Below are positions 1 through 8,502 of a stretch of 64,000 bases of DNA, one piece after another (the stretch's first letter is position 1; the number at the start of each line of letters is the position of its first letter). The stretch comes from Bradyrhizobium quebecense. Lineage in GTDB: Bacteria > Pseudomonadota > Alphaproteobacteria > Rhizobiales > Xanthobacteraceae. Under the pieces are notes generated by a model, which was given only the letters and a program-made list of their open reading frames with translations, was not told the DNA's origin and ran no database searches. A program made the translations under genes and the position numbers. The stretch is from NCBI RefSeq assembly GCF_013373795.3, contig NZ_CP088022.1:6386001-6450000 (forward strand). Direction: 5' to 3'.

Positions 1-430
1 CGAAGCCGCCGTCGCGATGGTGGTTCTTGCCATGAACGTCGGCTGCGATCGCACCTCCGACCGTCACGAATTTCGTGCCGGGCACGACTCTCAGGAAGAA
101 GCCCCGCAGCTCGAACGCGGCAAGGATGTCGGCGATCGTCACGCCCGCTTCGACCGTCAACTGGGCGGTCGCGGTATCGAAGCGCCGCATCCGGCTCAGG
201 CCGCGCGATGAAATCGTGGCTTGCGTGCCGATCGCCGCATCGCCATAGGCGCGGCCCGCTCCGCGCGCGACGACGCCGGAGCGTCCGAGCAGAGCATCCC
301 GCGCGGCCGCTGGCGTCGGTGGCTCCAGCAGTTTGGTCGATGCCTTCGGATAGTTGCCCCAGCCGGAGAGACGAATCTCGCCCGGATCGGAGATCGCGCT
401 TGCACGTCCTGGCAATGCTACGGTCGGCAT
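1..430 (-). CDS. DprE1-like FAD-linked oxidase (N-terminal part, cut by the window edge)
   Basis: The first 143 residues are visible and the gene runs off the left edge. Residues 54-64 (VARGAGRAYGD) and 122-138 (VTVGGAIAADVHGKNHH) are FAD-binding signatures of the VAO/PCMH fold. The second closely matches the corresponding block of mycobacterial DprE1, which oxidises decaprenylphosphoryl-ribose at C2' on the way to decaprenylphosphoryl-arabinose. Its ATG lies 2 bp beyond the stop of the UbiA-type prenyltransferase, the enzyme that makes the DprE1 precursor in mycobacteria, so cotranscription and a shared pathway are likely. The lipid carrier and the end product in this organism are unknown. 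Other VAO-type sugar oxidases remain possible because the C-terminal substrate domain is not in the window. Confidence 0.85.
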   Translation of the reverse strand, partial: MPTVALPGRASAISDPGEIRLSGWGNYPKASTKLLEPPTPAAARDALLGRSGVVARGAGRAYGDAAIGTQATISSRGLSRMRRFDTATAQLTVEAGVTIADILAAFELRGFFLRVVPGTKFVTVGGAIAADVHGKNHHRDGGF

Positions 431-432
431 TG

Positions 433-1842
433 CTAGATGGCGGCGAGCATGATGACGCCGATCGCGCCAAGGGCGGCCCAGCTGGCGCGATCCCGCAGCG
501 CGAACATCACCGGATCATCATCGATCAATCCGCGCTGCGCGAACAGCATCACGCGGCCGATCCAGTACATCAGGATCGGACAGCAGAGCCAAAGCAGCTG
601 CGGATGGCTGTAGAGCGCGCGAACCGTATCGGACGAGATGTAGAGCGTGAAGATCACGACGGCGTTGAAGCCCGACGCGGCCGCGAGGATCGCGACCATC
701 GACTTGTCTTCGATCCGGTAGCCGCGCGCCGCCAGCACCGCGCCGTCCGGCTGGCTGGCGAGCTCGATATGGCGCTTCACCAGCGCCAGCGACATGAAGA
801 TGAACAGCGAGAACGCGAGCAGCCATTCCGACATCGGCACGCTGATCGCGACCGCGCCGCCGATCACCCGGACGGTGTAAAGCGTCGCCAGCACGACGAC
901 GTCGACGATTGCGATGCGCTTGAGCCACAATGAATAGGAGGTGGTCAGCGCGAAATAGCCGAGCAGGACGCCGCTGAATTCGACCGATATGCACAGTCCG
1001 ATCGCGAACGCGCCGACCAGCGCCAGCGCCATCGCGCCCGCAGCTAGCGGCGCCGCGATGGTGCCGCTTGCGATCGGACGGTTGCGCTTGGCCGGATGCG
1101 CGCGGTCGGCGTTGATGTCGAGAATGTCGTTCAGGATGTAGGCACCCGACGCACAGAGCGAGAATGCGATCACCGCAAGCAGCGACGTCGCCGCCGACGC
1201 CGGTGCAAATTTATGCGCGGTCAGCAGCGGCACCAGCACGAGCGCGTTCTTCGCATATTGATGCACCCGAAGCAGCTTCAGCCAGCTGCGCACACCGGCC
1301 GGCGCGGGTGCCGCCGGGGCGGATCGACCATGGCGCGCCACGCGCGACGCAAAGCCGGGCAGCGCGACCGCTTCACCGCCGATGTAGTCGAAGCCCTGCC
1401 GGAGCACGGGCGGCAGGTCGTCGCTCCGCGAAGCCGGCGACCGACCGTCCGGTGTAGCGGCCCAGGCCGTGAAGACGCCGAGATGCTGGGCAACCGCGCT
1501 GACGAACGGCTCGGGATGGATTTCCGAACAGAGATAGACGGGGCGGCCTTCGCCCAGCACCTGCAAAAGGAAGGTCACGACGTCGTGGTCGAACCGCGCG
1601 CGGGATGGATCGAAGCCCGATGCATCAGCAATACGTGCTGCGAGTCCCAAGGCGGTGGCAATCGCCGTGGTGACGGCGCGAAAGCGGCTTGTGATCCCGG
1701 AAGCGATATCCGCCGGGAAGGAGTTTCCCGGAACCATCACCCCGTCGACATCGACAACGAGCGGCCGGCCCTTCGAACGCAGCGGATCGCGAAGGGCGTC
1801 GTTGCCGCCCTCTCCAACCCGTTCTGGAACGCTGGCTCGCAT
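433..1842 (-). CDS. HAD-UbiA fusion, decaprenyl-phosphate phosphoribosyltransferase-like
   Basis: Integral-membrane prenyltransferase preceded by a HAD-like domain. Numbering from the upstream ATG at 1950, the HAD-like motif DVDGV is near residue 67 and the UbiA motif NDILDINADRAHPAKRNRP starts near 274, followed by about eight hydrophobic segments. That motif order is typical of Rv3806c-type enzymes that join phosphoribose to a polyprenyl phosphate. I prefer the Met at 1842 (469 aa), because the 36 residues before it look like non-coding leader, but this start is not certain. The neighbouring DprE1-like gene supports the assignment. The HAD domain might dephosphorylate the phosphoribosyl product; this is inferred from the fusion. 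Rhizobial NoeC, involved in Nod-factor arabinosylation, is a known relative of this family. Confidence 0.82.
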   Translation of the reverse strand: MRASVPERVGEGGNDALRDPLRSKGRPLVVDVDGVMVPGNSFPADIASGITSRFRAVTTAIATALGLAARIADASGFDPSRARFDHDVVTFLLQVLGEGRPVYLCSEIHPEPFVSAVAQHLGVFTAWAATPDGRSPASRSDDLPPVLRQGFDYIGGEAVALPGFASRVARHGRSAPAAPAPAGVRSWLKLLRVHQYAKNALVLVPLLTAHKFAPASAATSLLAVIAFSLCASGAYILNDILDINADRAHPAKRNRPIASGTIAAPLAAGAMALALVGAFAIGLCISVEFSGVLLGYFALTTSYSLWLKRIAIVDVVVLATLYTVRVIGGAVAISVPMSEWLLAFSLFIFMSLALVKRHIELASQPDGAVLAARGYRIEDKSMVAILAAASGFNAVVIFTLYISSDTVRALYSHPQLLWLCCPILMYWIGRVMLFAQRGLIDDDPVMFALRDRASWAALGAIGVIMLAAI

Positions 1843-2020
1843 GCGCGCGGTCTTCCGGTGGCCCCCTCCCCATTGTCCCGGGCTTTCCCTAATTTGGGGT
1901 GAACTGAGGCGGCTGACGCCCGGCAGACCGTGCCGGAGCCCGTTGCGCAAACGCCGTTGAGGCTTCGAGATCGGTGAAGGGTGCGCCCATGGCGCGCATT
2001 GGGCGCAGCCAGGCGGAAAA

Positions 2021-2097
2021 TGGCGATCCCGGGAAGACTCGAACTTCCGACCTACGGTTTAGGAAACCGTCGCTCTATCCGGCTGAGCTACGGGACC
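2021..2097 (-). tRNA. tRNA-Arg (anticodon CCU)
   Basis: The complement folds as a 77-nt tRNA. The acceptor stem GGTCCCG pairs with CGGGATC (one G-T wobble), followed by discriminator G and an encoded CCA. The D arm is GCTC/GAGC. The anticodon stem ACGGT/ACCGT carries loop TTCCTAA, giving anticodon CCT. The T arm contains GTTCGAGTC. It stands alone in the gap between two minus-strand genes, and no integrase or attachment duplicate is seen next to it. Confidence 0.97.
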
Positions 2098-2216
2098 GCA
2101 CCGCCCGCTAGCCGAAGCATGCGGGCGCCGCCATCCCATAGCAGAGGTGCCGAATGATCGCCAGCCCGCGTCCCATCGGGCGCGCGCGAAGTTGCGTTGA
2201 GCCGGCGGTTCGCGCG

Positions 2217-3722
2217 TTACGCCACCTGCCGGGCCGGATTCGCGGCAGCATTCGCCGTGCTGGCCCGGCGCGCCGGCAGAAACTCGATCGCCTCATCCTT
2301 CAGCGAGCCGAAGCGCAGCGTCATGATATCGAGCGCATAGTTCTGATAGAGCCGCCACGGCCGGCGCGAGCCCTGTTTGGGGAACCTGGCGGCGGCGCGC
2401 TGGATATAGCCCGAGGAAAAATCCACCCAGGGCAGCTCGGTCACGGTCGGATCGTTTCGCCGCGGCGTGACTTGGGCGTAGCCGTTCGCCTTCATGTGGT
2501 TGAGGATGCGGCAGACATATTCGCAGGTCAGGTCGCATTTCAGCGTCCAGGACGCGTTGGTGTAGCCGAAGGCCGCGGCGAGGTTCGGCACGCCCGAATA
2601 CATCAGCCCCTTGTAGTTCAGGGTCTTCGACAGATCGACGGGCACGCCGTCGACCTTGATCTCGAGCCCGCCGAGGACCTGCAGATCGAGGCCGGTCGCG
2701 GTCACCACGACGTCAGCGTCGAGCACATTGCCGCTCTTGAGCTTGATGCCACCGGGCGTGAAGGTCTCGATCTGGTCGGTCACGACAGACGAGCCGCCGC
2801 TGCGCAGCGATTGAAAGAGATCGCCGTTCGGCACCAGGCAAAGCCGCTGGTCCCACGGATTGTAGCTCGGCGTGAAGTGGGTGGCGACGTCGTAATCGGG
2901 GCCGAGCGCATGGCGCACGCCGCCGAGGATCAGCTTCTTCACGCGCTCCGGATCGCGCTTGCAGAGCCGGTAGAAATACATGCCGAACAGCACGTTCTTC
3001 CAGCGCGTGAGGCCGTAAGCGAGTTTAGCCGGCAGCCGCGCCCGCAGCCAGTTGGCGACCTTGTCCTCGTCCGGCCGCGCCACGACATAGGTCGGCGAAC
3101 GCTGCAGCATCGTGACATGAGCTGCGGTCTTGGCCATTTCCGGCACCAGCGTCACCGCGGTCGCGCCGCTGCCGATCACGACCACCTTCTTGCCGGCATA
3201 GTCGATGTCATCGGTCCACTTCTGCGGATGGACGACGCGGCCGGCGAAATCGGCGATGCCGGGGAAGTCAGGCGTGTAGCCGTGCTCATATTTGTAGTAG
3301 CCGCTGCACATGAACAGGAAGTTGCAGGTGAGACGCTCGATCGTCTTCTCCGGCCCGCACTCCACTTCGACCGTCCATTGCGAGTCGGCCGATGACCAGT
3401 CGGCGCGCACGACGCGGTGGTTGAAGCGGATATTCTTGTCGATTCCGTACACGCGCGCGGTCTCGCGCACATAATTGAGGATCGACGGGCCGTCGGCGAT
3501 CGCCTTCGGCTCGGTCCAGGGCCGGAACGAATAGCCGAGCGTGTACATGTCGGAGTCGGAGCGGATGCCGGGATAGCGAAACAGGTCCCAGGTCCCGCCG
3601 ATGCAATCGCGGCCTTCGAGAATGGCGTAGCTGCGATCCGGACAGTTGGTCTGCAGATGATAGCCGGCACCGATGCCCGACAGCCCGGCACCCACGATCA
3701 ACACGTCGAAATGAGCAGACAT
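2217..3722 (-). CDS. Flavin-containing Baeyer-Villiger-type monooxygenase
   Basis: 501 aa, NADPH- and FAD-dependent; such enzymes insert oxygen next to a ketone or oxygenate soft nucleophiles. The first Rossmann motif GAGLSG is at 11-16, the second GSGATA at 184-189. FAGRVVHPQKW at 159-169 fits the Baeyer-Villiger fingerprint FxGxxxHxxxW, although the next residue is Thr rather than Pro or Asp. The start at 3722 has a good GGAGG site; an upstream Met at 3752 would lie inside the operator. It is divergent from a TetR-family gene across an intergenic region full of TGTCA half-sites, so regulation by that repressor is likely. The substrate is unknown; the nearby SDR, lactonase and CoA-ligase genes suggest a ketone-to-lactone step. 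Confidence 0.88.
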   Translation of the reverse strand: MSAHFDVLIVGAGLSGIGAGYHLQTNCPDRSYAILEGRDCIGGTWDLFRYPGIRSDSDMYTLGYSFRPWTEPKAIADGPSILNYVRETARVYGIDKNIRFNHRVVRADWSSADSQWTVEVECGPEKTIERLTCNFLFMCSGYYKYEHGYTPDFPGIADFAGRVVHPQKWTDDIDYAGKKVVVIGSGATAVTLVPEMAKTAAHVTMLQRSPTYVVARPDEDKVANWLRARLPAKLAYGLTRWKNVLFGMYFYRLCKRDPERVKKLILGGVRHALGPDYDVATHFTPSYNPWDQRLCLVPNGDLFQSLRSGGSSVVTDQIETFTPGGIKLKSGNVLDADVVVTATGLDLQVLGGLEIKVDGVPVDLSKTLNYKGLMYSGVPNLAAAFGYTNASWTLKCDLTCEYVCRILNHMKANGYAQVTPRRNDPTVTELPWVDFSSGYIQRAAARFPKQGSRRPWRLYQNYALDIMTLRFGSLKDEAIEFLPARRASTANAAANPARQVA

Positions 3723-3746
3723 GCCCTGACCCTCCCGCGGCACAAT

Positions 3747-3796
3747 TGACAATATCTATTGTCAGATAACTTGACATCTGACAATGGCGCGTGTCA
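3747..3796. promoter_or_regulatory. Stacked operator palindromes between monooxygenase and tetR
   Basis: Three overlapping inverted repeats share the half-site TGACA/TGTCA. 3747-3764 is TGACAATATCTATTGTCA, perfect with 8-bp arms. 3758-3785 is ATTGTCAGAT-N8-ATCTGACAAT, perfect with 10-bp arms. 3779-3796 is TGACA-N8-TGTCA. The first and third have the same size and their centres are 32 bp apart, about three helical turns. The array ends over the first possible ATG of the TetR gene, which suggests repression of the monooxygenase together with autorepression. Binding by the adjacent TetR protein is inferred. Confidence 0.75.
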
Positions 3797-4458
3797 ATAC
3801 ACTTTTCATGGCAAGCAGCCGGAAAGCCCGCCTCTATGGCGGTATGGACGCCGAGGAACGCCGCGCCGAGCGGCGGCTGAAGCTGATCAATGCGGCGATC
3901 GAGGTCTATGGCGAGGTCGGCTATCGCGGCGCCACCGTGAAGGCGATCTGCGAGGCGGCCGAGCTCACCGAACGCTATTTCTACGAATCCTTTTCCAACA
4001 GCGAAGGCCTGCTGATCGCCGCCTACAACCATGTCGTCGGCCACCTCCACGAGGAAATGACGGCCGCCGCGGCGGCCGCCGGCGGCGATGCCGAGATGAG
4101 GCTGCGCGCCGCGCTGACGCTGTATTTCACCCGTTTGAAGGAGCACCCGAAGCCCGCGCGGGTCTTCCTGCTGGAGATTTCCGGCATCAGTCCGGCGGTC
4201 GATGCCGTCAAGCTCGACGCCCTGCGCGTCTTCAGCGATATCCTGGTGCCGCCGACGCTTGATCCCAGACACGGCGACAAGGCCGCCGCTGCCACGCTGC
4301 TCTCGATCGGCATGGTCGGTGCGGTCATCTCGATCGCGCTACGCTGGGTCTCGAAGCAATATCCGCAAGCCGTCGAGGACGTCGTCGCGATCGCCGCCAG
4401 CTTCTGCCGCGTGGCGCTGGCCGAGGCCGATCGCCGCCGGGATCTGCATTTGCTGTAG
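3784..4458 (+). CDS. TetR-family transcriptional regulator
   Basis: About 224 aa from the first ATG. The TetR helix-turn-helix covers roughly residues 28-72: LINAAIEVYGEVGYRGATVK, then ICEAAELTERYFYESFSNSE with the family's usual YFYESF turn. The rest is an alpha-helical ligand-binding region. The start is doubtful: the ATG at 3784 overlaps the operator and has no ribosome-binding site, and Met codons at 3808 and 3841 would still keep the DNA-binding domain. The divergent monooxygenase is the probable main target, with induction presumably by its substrate. Confidence 0.88.
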   Translation: MARVNTLFMASSRKARLYGGMDAEERRAERRLKLINAAIEVYGEVGYRGATVKAICEAAELTERYFYESFSNSEGLLIAAYNHVVGHLHEEMTAAAAAAGGDAEMRLRAALTLYFTRLKEHPKPARVFLLEISGISPAVDAVKLDALRVFSDILVPPTLDPRHGDKAAAATLLSIGMVGAVISIALRWVSKQYPQAVEDVVAIAASFCRVALAEADRRRDLHLL

Positions 4459-4588
4459 CGGCGGGCTCGCGCCGCTCGCCGATTTTCGATCATGTTTCGT
4501 CGGGGTTTGGGGGGCGGCCTTCGGCCGTGACGCTGATTTAACTTGCATATCTGACGGTCCGGGCTTTCTTATGCACGGTACCGGTCGC

Positions 4589-4607
4589 AAACAGGTCCGA
4601 CCTGTTT
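4589..4607. promoter_or_regulatory. Palindrome directly upstream of the LuxR-type gene
   Basis: AAACAGGTCCGACCTGTTT is a perfect 9-bp inverted repeat around one base, ending 6 bp before the GTG start. It covers the place where a ribosome-binding site would lie. Autoregulation by the downstream LuxR-type protein is a guess based on position only. Confidence 0.5.
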
Positions 4608-4613
4608 CGTCCT

Positions 4614-5750
4614 GTGAAACAACAAACATCTGCATCAGGCGGAGCTGAGCCTTTGGTCGACGTGCACAGGCTGGACGACGTGACCGCGCGCCTTGGCGAC
4701 GTGGTTCTCGATCCCGCGACCTGGCCGTCCTTCATGGACGAGGTCTGCGCGGCCGTCGGCGCGACCGGGGCGGCGATGCTTCAGAGCGATATCCGCACCG
4801 AAGACATTCCGCGCACGCAATCGATCACCGACTATTTCACCAAGACCTACTTCCCGCAGAATCTTCATCTCACCGACATTCGCGCGGCGCGCGGCGTGCC
4901 GCTGATGCTCGCCGGCACCAACGTCATCACCGACGCCGACCTGTTCGGCGGCGAAACCGAGATGCTGCGCGACCCCCTCTACACGTCGCTCGGCGAGTTC
5001 GGGCTGAAATGGTTTGCCGCTATCGGCTTCCGCTCCGGCCCTGCGTTGTGGGGATTGACGATCCAGCGCTCGCCGAAGGAAGGCATGTTCGACGCCGACG
5101 AGGTCAAGGCACTCTCGCGCGTGTCGGCGCGGCTCACCGAAGCCGCGACGCTCTCTGCCGTCGTCGGCCGCTCCGCAATTTCGGGCATTACCAGCGCGCT
5201 CGACCTGATTCAGATCGCGGCGATTGCCGTCGGCCGCTTCGGCGCCGTCATCGGCATGAACGGCCAGGCGGAAGCCTGCCTCGGCCATGAACTTGCGATC
5301 CGGAACAACCGCCTCACCTTGCTCGACCGGCAGGCCAATGCCGATCTGACCAGGCTGATCGATCTTCTGGCCCACAGTTCGGACCTGCACCCGCTCCCGA
5401 CATCGCCGATCGTGGTGCGCAGGATCGACAAGCGGCCAATCGTGATCCAGATGCAGCCGGTGCCTCCCGCCGCACGCTCACCATTCCTGGGCGCGCGCGC
5501 GATCCTGTTGATCCGCGATCTCGAGGGCAACGCCGCATTCGATCAGGCGCTGCTGGCGGCGGCGTTCGAGCTGACGCCGGCCCAGGCGCGCCTCGCCACG
5601 CGACTTGCGCGCGGCGATTCGATCGAGGCGGCCGCACGGGAAGCCGGCATTGCCCTTGCCACCGCGCGCAATCAGCTCAAGACGATTTTCCAGAAGACCG
5701 GCACGCATCGGCAGGCGGAACTCGTCGCATTGCTGCATAGAGTGAAATGA
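4614..5750 (+). CDS. LuxR-type helix-turn-helix transcriptional regulator
   Basis: 378 aa. The C-terminal 60 residues (LTPAQARLATRLARGDSIEA, then AAREAGIALATARNQLKTIF) are a GerE/LuxR DNA-binding domain. The N-terminal 300 residues resemble a PAS/GAF-like sensory region without a recognisable autoinducer-binding signature. The start used is GTG at 4614; there is no clear ribosome-binding site, and the palindrome at 4589-4607 occupies that position. No acyl-homoserine-lactone synthase lies in the window, although a lactonase lies 5 kb away. Target genes are unknown. Confidence 0.8.
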   Translation: MKQQTSASGGAEPLVDVHRLDDVTARLGDVVLDPATWPSFMDEVCAAVGATGAAMLQSDIRTEDIPRTQSITDYFTKTYFPQNLHLTDIRAARGVPLMLAGTNVITDADLFGGETEMLRDPLYTSLGEFGLKWFAAIGFRSGPALWGLTIQRSPKEGMFDADEVKALSRVSARLTEAATLSAVVGRSAISGITSALDLIQIAAIAVGRFGAVIGMNGQAEACLGHELAIRNNRLTLLDRQANADLTRLIDLLAHSSDLHPLPTSPIVVRRIDKRPIVIQMQPVPPAARSPFLGARAILLIRDLEGNAAFDQALLAAAFELTPAQARLATRLARGDSIEAAAREAGIALATARNQLKTIFQKTGTHRQAELVALLHRVK

Positions 5751-5957
5751 ACTATTCGAGGCGAATTGTTCCAATTGCCGCCGCGCCGTTACGGTAAGAA
5801 TTCTTGATACATTGCAATTGCGTACAGCGATTACTCGATCAGGCCAAAATGGCTGATCTGCGACTTAAATGGTCAGGGAAATCGTCCGGTTCCAGGTGAC
5901 AAGCGTCACTAAAATGGCGACAATCTGCTCACTCTGTGTCGTTCGGATTTGGTTGCA

Positions 5958-6650
5958 ATGTCCGTGATGCCGTCACGATCATCGACGTTGGCTGTTGCCG
6001 CTTTTGTCGCCGCGTTCGCGCTGGCGCCGTTGAGCGCGCACGCGCAATGGTGGCGCGGCGCGCCGAAGGATTTTGAGGATTGCGCCGACCTCGCCGAGAA
6101 GGCGAAGTCCAGGGAAGACAAGACCGCGCAACTCGCCGACTGCAATGCCAAGTTTGCCGGACGCCGCAAGCCCGGCGGCGGCTACACCTACTACGACTTC
6201 ATGCAGGATCGCAGCTTCGACATCGCCGGCCCCAATCCGACGCCGGACGAGCAGAGGAAGATCGACCAGGAATATACCGGCTATCTCGAGAAGGAGCGCC
6301 GCTCGAGCATCGTCGCGGCGTTCAATGCCAAGCAGCTCGAGCGGCAGGACAAGCAGCAGGTGCGGCCGCCGCAGCTTCAGCAAGTGTCACTGCACGGCGA
6401 GCCGGTGCACAACGAGCCAGTGCACAGCGAGCCGGCGAAAGTCCCGGCCCCGGTCGCACGGCCGGTCAAGCCGCGGACTGCTGCTGCCCCTCTTCCCAAG
6501 GTACGGCCGCAGGCAGCGAGTTGCGTGAAGGGCACGTTCTCCTGCGAATGGCCGCGGCTTTCCGAAGGATTGGACGGCCTGAAGAAACTGTTCACGCCGG
6601 CGTCGCCGCCGCCGACCAAGGTTGCGAAGCGAACCGACGTCAGTCGGTAA
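5958..6650 (+). CDS. Secreted hypothetical protein
   Basis: About 230 aa with a clear signal peptide (SSTLAVAAFVAAFALAPLSA, cleavage probably after AHA-Q). The mature part has a charged N-terminal half with a few cysteines (FEDCADL, QLADCNAKF, and SCVKGTFSCEW near the end). A central linker rich in Pro and Gln contains three tandem repeats of the type HGEPVHNEPVHSEPA. ATG at 5958 is chosen; an in-frame ATG 9 bp later is equally possible. Its 3' end overlaps the convergent CAP-domain gene by 11 bp. I do not recognise a functional family. Confidence 0.7.
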   Translation: MSVMPSRSSTLAVAAFVAAFALAPLSAHAQWWRGAPKDFEDCADLAEKAKSREDKTAQLADCNAKFAGRRKPGGGYTYYDFMQDRSFDIAGPNPTPDEQRKIDQEYTGYLEKERRSSIVAAFNAKQLERQDKQQVRPPQLQQVSLHGEPVHNEPVHSEPAKVPAPVARPVKPRTAAAPLPKVRPQAASCVKGTFSCEWPRLSEGLDGLKKLFTPASPPPTKVAKRTDVSR

Positions 6651-7062
6651 TCACCATCGCCCAGAACCTGCGGTACGGCGACTTCGGATTGTCGACGAAG
6701 GCAACACCCACGCGCTTCGCGCCTGGCATCAAGAGATTCTCGCGATGTCCCGCCGAGTTCTCCCACTGCTTCAGCATCTCGGCGAAGGCGATGAAGCCGG
6801 CGCCGATATTTTCTGCGGCGCGCTGCTTCTTCAGCGGCGCGATGCGGGTGAAGAAGCTGCCGCCCGCGGAGTGGCTGACCGATCCGGTTGCCGACATCGC
6901 CTGCGCCTGCTTCAGCGCCATCGCATTCAGCTTCGCGTCGAGCTTCACCGCGGGCATATGATTGGCGCGCCGGTAGGCACTGATCGAACCGGCATAATCG
7001 GCGGCGTCGGCAGCCGTAGTGATGCCGAGTACGACGGCGAGCGCGAGGAGCAGCAGCTTCAT
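6640..7062 (-). CDS. CAP-domain (SCP/YkwD-like) secreted protein
   Basis: 140 aa from the Met at 7062, beginning with a signal peptide (MKLLLLALAVVLGITTAADA). The mature chain is a minimal CAP domain: AYRRANHMPAVKLDAKLNAM near the start, HSAGGSFFTRI and AAENIGAGF in the middle, WENSAGHRENLLMPGAKRVG near the end. These match the family pattern of SxxHxxN, GENI and WxxSxxHRxNL. Bacterial CAP proteins are exported and often associated with the envelope; the enzymatic role is generally unclear. The upstream 44 residues of open frame are not coding-like. Confidence 0.87.
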   Translation of the reverse strand: MKLLLLALAVVLGITTAADAADYAGSISAYRRANHMPAVKLDAKLNAMALKQAQAMSATGSVSHSAGGSFFTRIAPLKKQRAAENIGAGFIAFAEMLKQWENSAGHRENLLMPGAKRVGVAFVDNPKSPYRRFWAMVITD

Positions 7063-7084
7063 CTGAGGTCTTCTCTGCAATGGA

Positions 7085-7288
7085 TCAGTGCGCGCGATCG
7101 CGCTTGTGGTGTCGATGCGTAACCGGTTTGCGCGCAGGCCTGACCGATTGGCTCGACGCCGCCGCCGCGCGCTGCTCCTGCAAACGCGCATCATAGCCCG
7201 GCGAAGGTGTCACGGTCGGCGGCGCCGCGCGCACCGGGCTGGTGCCAAGCGCAACAAGCGTGAGCAGTATGATGCAGCATCGTTTCAT
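7085..7288 (-). CDS. Small secreted basic protein, hypothetical
   Basis: 67 aa with a signal peptide (MKRCCIILLTLVALGTSPVR, cleaved near AAP), then a short Ala/Gln-rich stretch and a basic tail ending HRHHKRDRAH. A good ribosome-binding site (GAGGTGA) stands 4 bp before the ATG. It is directly upstream of the CAP-protein gene on the same strand, 22 bp apart, so the two may be cotranscribed. No family recognised. Confidence 0.6.
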   Translation of the reverse strand: MKRCCIILLTLVALGTSPVRAAPPTVTPSPGYDARLQEQRAAAASSQSVRPARKPVTHRHHKRDRAH

Positions 7289-7344
7289 GATGTCACCTCC
7301 TCGGTTATCCGAACGCTATGCCCGACGATCGTCGGCGCTTACGG

Positions 7345-8352
7345 TCAGCCGCCATCGCGAACCTGTTCCGGCGTCAGCCCCGGCGACCCCTTGCCGTCGG
7401 CCTCCGCTTTCCGGATCAGCGCGATGACGCGGCGCGACAACGGAGCCTCCAGGCCGCGGCGATCCGCGATCGCGGTGATCACGCCCTGCAGATAGTCGAT
7501 CTCGGTGCGCCGGCCACGCTGCAGATCCTCCCACATCGAGGAGCGCGCTTCGGGATCGATCTTCATGGTGCGGCCGAGCAGCATGTCGAACAGCGCGTCC
7601 GGCAGCCGCAGCAATGTCGGCATCCAGCTCGAAGGCAGCGGCGTCGGCGACACCGGCACAATCCCCTCGGCGTGAATCGCGGCCAAACCCTCGGCCATCT
7701 GGTCGGCGAACAATCGTCGCCAGCCGCGCTGTGCGAGCTGCTGTCGCAGCGGAATGTTGGACAGCGCATTAAGCGCGTTGTTGAGATTGACGATCAGCTT
7801 GCCCCACTGCACGCCGTCGATGTTGGCGGTGCCGTTCATCGCAAGACCCGGCACCGACAGAAACGCCGCGGTGCCGGCATCGTCCTGCGCGATCACGATG
7901 TCGCCCGAGGTCGAGCGATGGAAGCGGCCGTCGCCGAGCGCGACCACATTGAACGGCACCATGCCGCCGAGCACCTTGCGGGCCGGCAGGCGGTCGCGCA
8001 GCAGCGGCACATTGCCGACGCCATTCTGCAGGCTGATCACCGCGGCATCGGCAGCTGCGTGGCGTGCGATCAGTTCGGCGATCTCGGCTGTATCGGCGCT
8101 CTTCACCGTCACCAGCACCGTCCGGACGTCGTGCAGGATCGACGGATCGTCGGACAGAATGAGCCGGTCCGCGGATACCGCCCGCTCCGAGCCGTCGAAA
8201 CTGCTGACCCGCAAGCCGTTGCCTGCGATCTCCTGGATCAACCGCGGCCGCGCCAGCAGCGCGACGCGGCGGCCGGACGCTGCCAGCATGCCGCCGACGA
8301 AGCACCCGATGCTTCCGGCACCCGCGATGCCGATCGGCCGGTCCGCGTTCAT
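7345..8352 (-). CDS. 2-dehydropantoate 2-reductase family (PanE/ApbA)
   Basis: 335 aa, NADPH-dependent ketoacid reductase fold. The N-terminal Rossmann motif GAGSIGCFVGG is at about residues 9-19, with the family KSADT stretch near 95 and the SLQNGVGN motif near 120. The C-terminal helical domain contains GKLIVNLNNALNAL near 190 and ends with SMWEDLQRGRRTEIDYLQG, typical of PanE/ApbA. The Met at 8352 is used because the Rossmann strand begins right after it. Paralogues with other 2-oxo acid substrates are common, so pantothenate synthesis is not certain. Confidence 0.9.
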   Translation of the reverse strand: MNADRPIGIAGAGSIGCFVGGMLAASGRRVALLARPRLIQEIAGNGLRVSSFDGSERAVSADRLILSDDPSILHDVRTVLVTVKSADTAEIAELIARHAAADAAVISLQNGVGNVPLLRDRLPARKVLGGMVPFNVVALGDGRFHRSTSGDIVIAQDDAGTAAFLSVPGLAMNGTANIDGVQWGKLIVNLNNALNALSNIPLRQQLAQRGWRRLFADQMAEGLAAIHAEGIVPVSPTPLPSSWMPTLLRLPDALFDMLLGRTMKIDPEARSSMWEDLQRGRRTEIDYLQGVITAIADRRGLEAPLSRRVIALIRKAEADGKGSPGLTPEQVRDGG

Positions 8353-8502
8353 CTGGCTAAACGTCCGTTCATCAGGGCTCGATAGCAGACCTTGGGTTGC
8401 CTGCCTATTTCCACGCGCCGCCGCCCGGGTGGCCCGCCTTGTAACCGTCATGGCCCGAAGCTATGTTTCCGGCTCGGGGCACGGTTGCGGCAGGAGACGA
8501 TC

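Noticed and set aside
2021..2097. tRNA-Arg as an integration site
   Set aside because: No integrase gene or duplicated tRNA 3' end is nearby; the flanking genes look like ordinary chromosomal genes.
2154..3395. Plus-strand open frame of 413 codons
   Set aside because: Antisense to the monooxygenase gene, which has complete Rossmann and fingerprint motifs.
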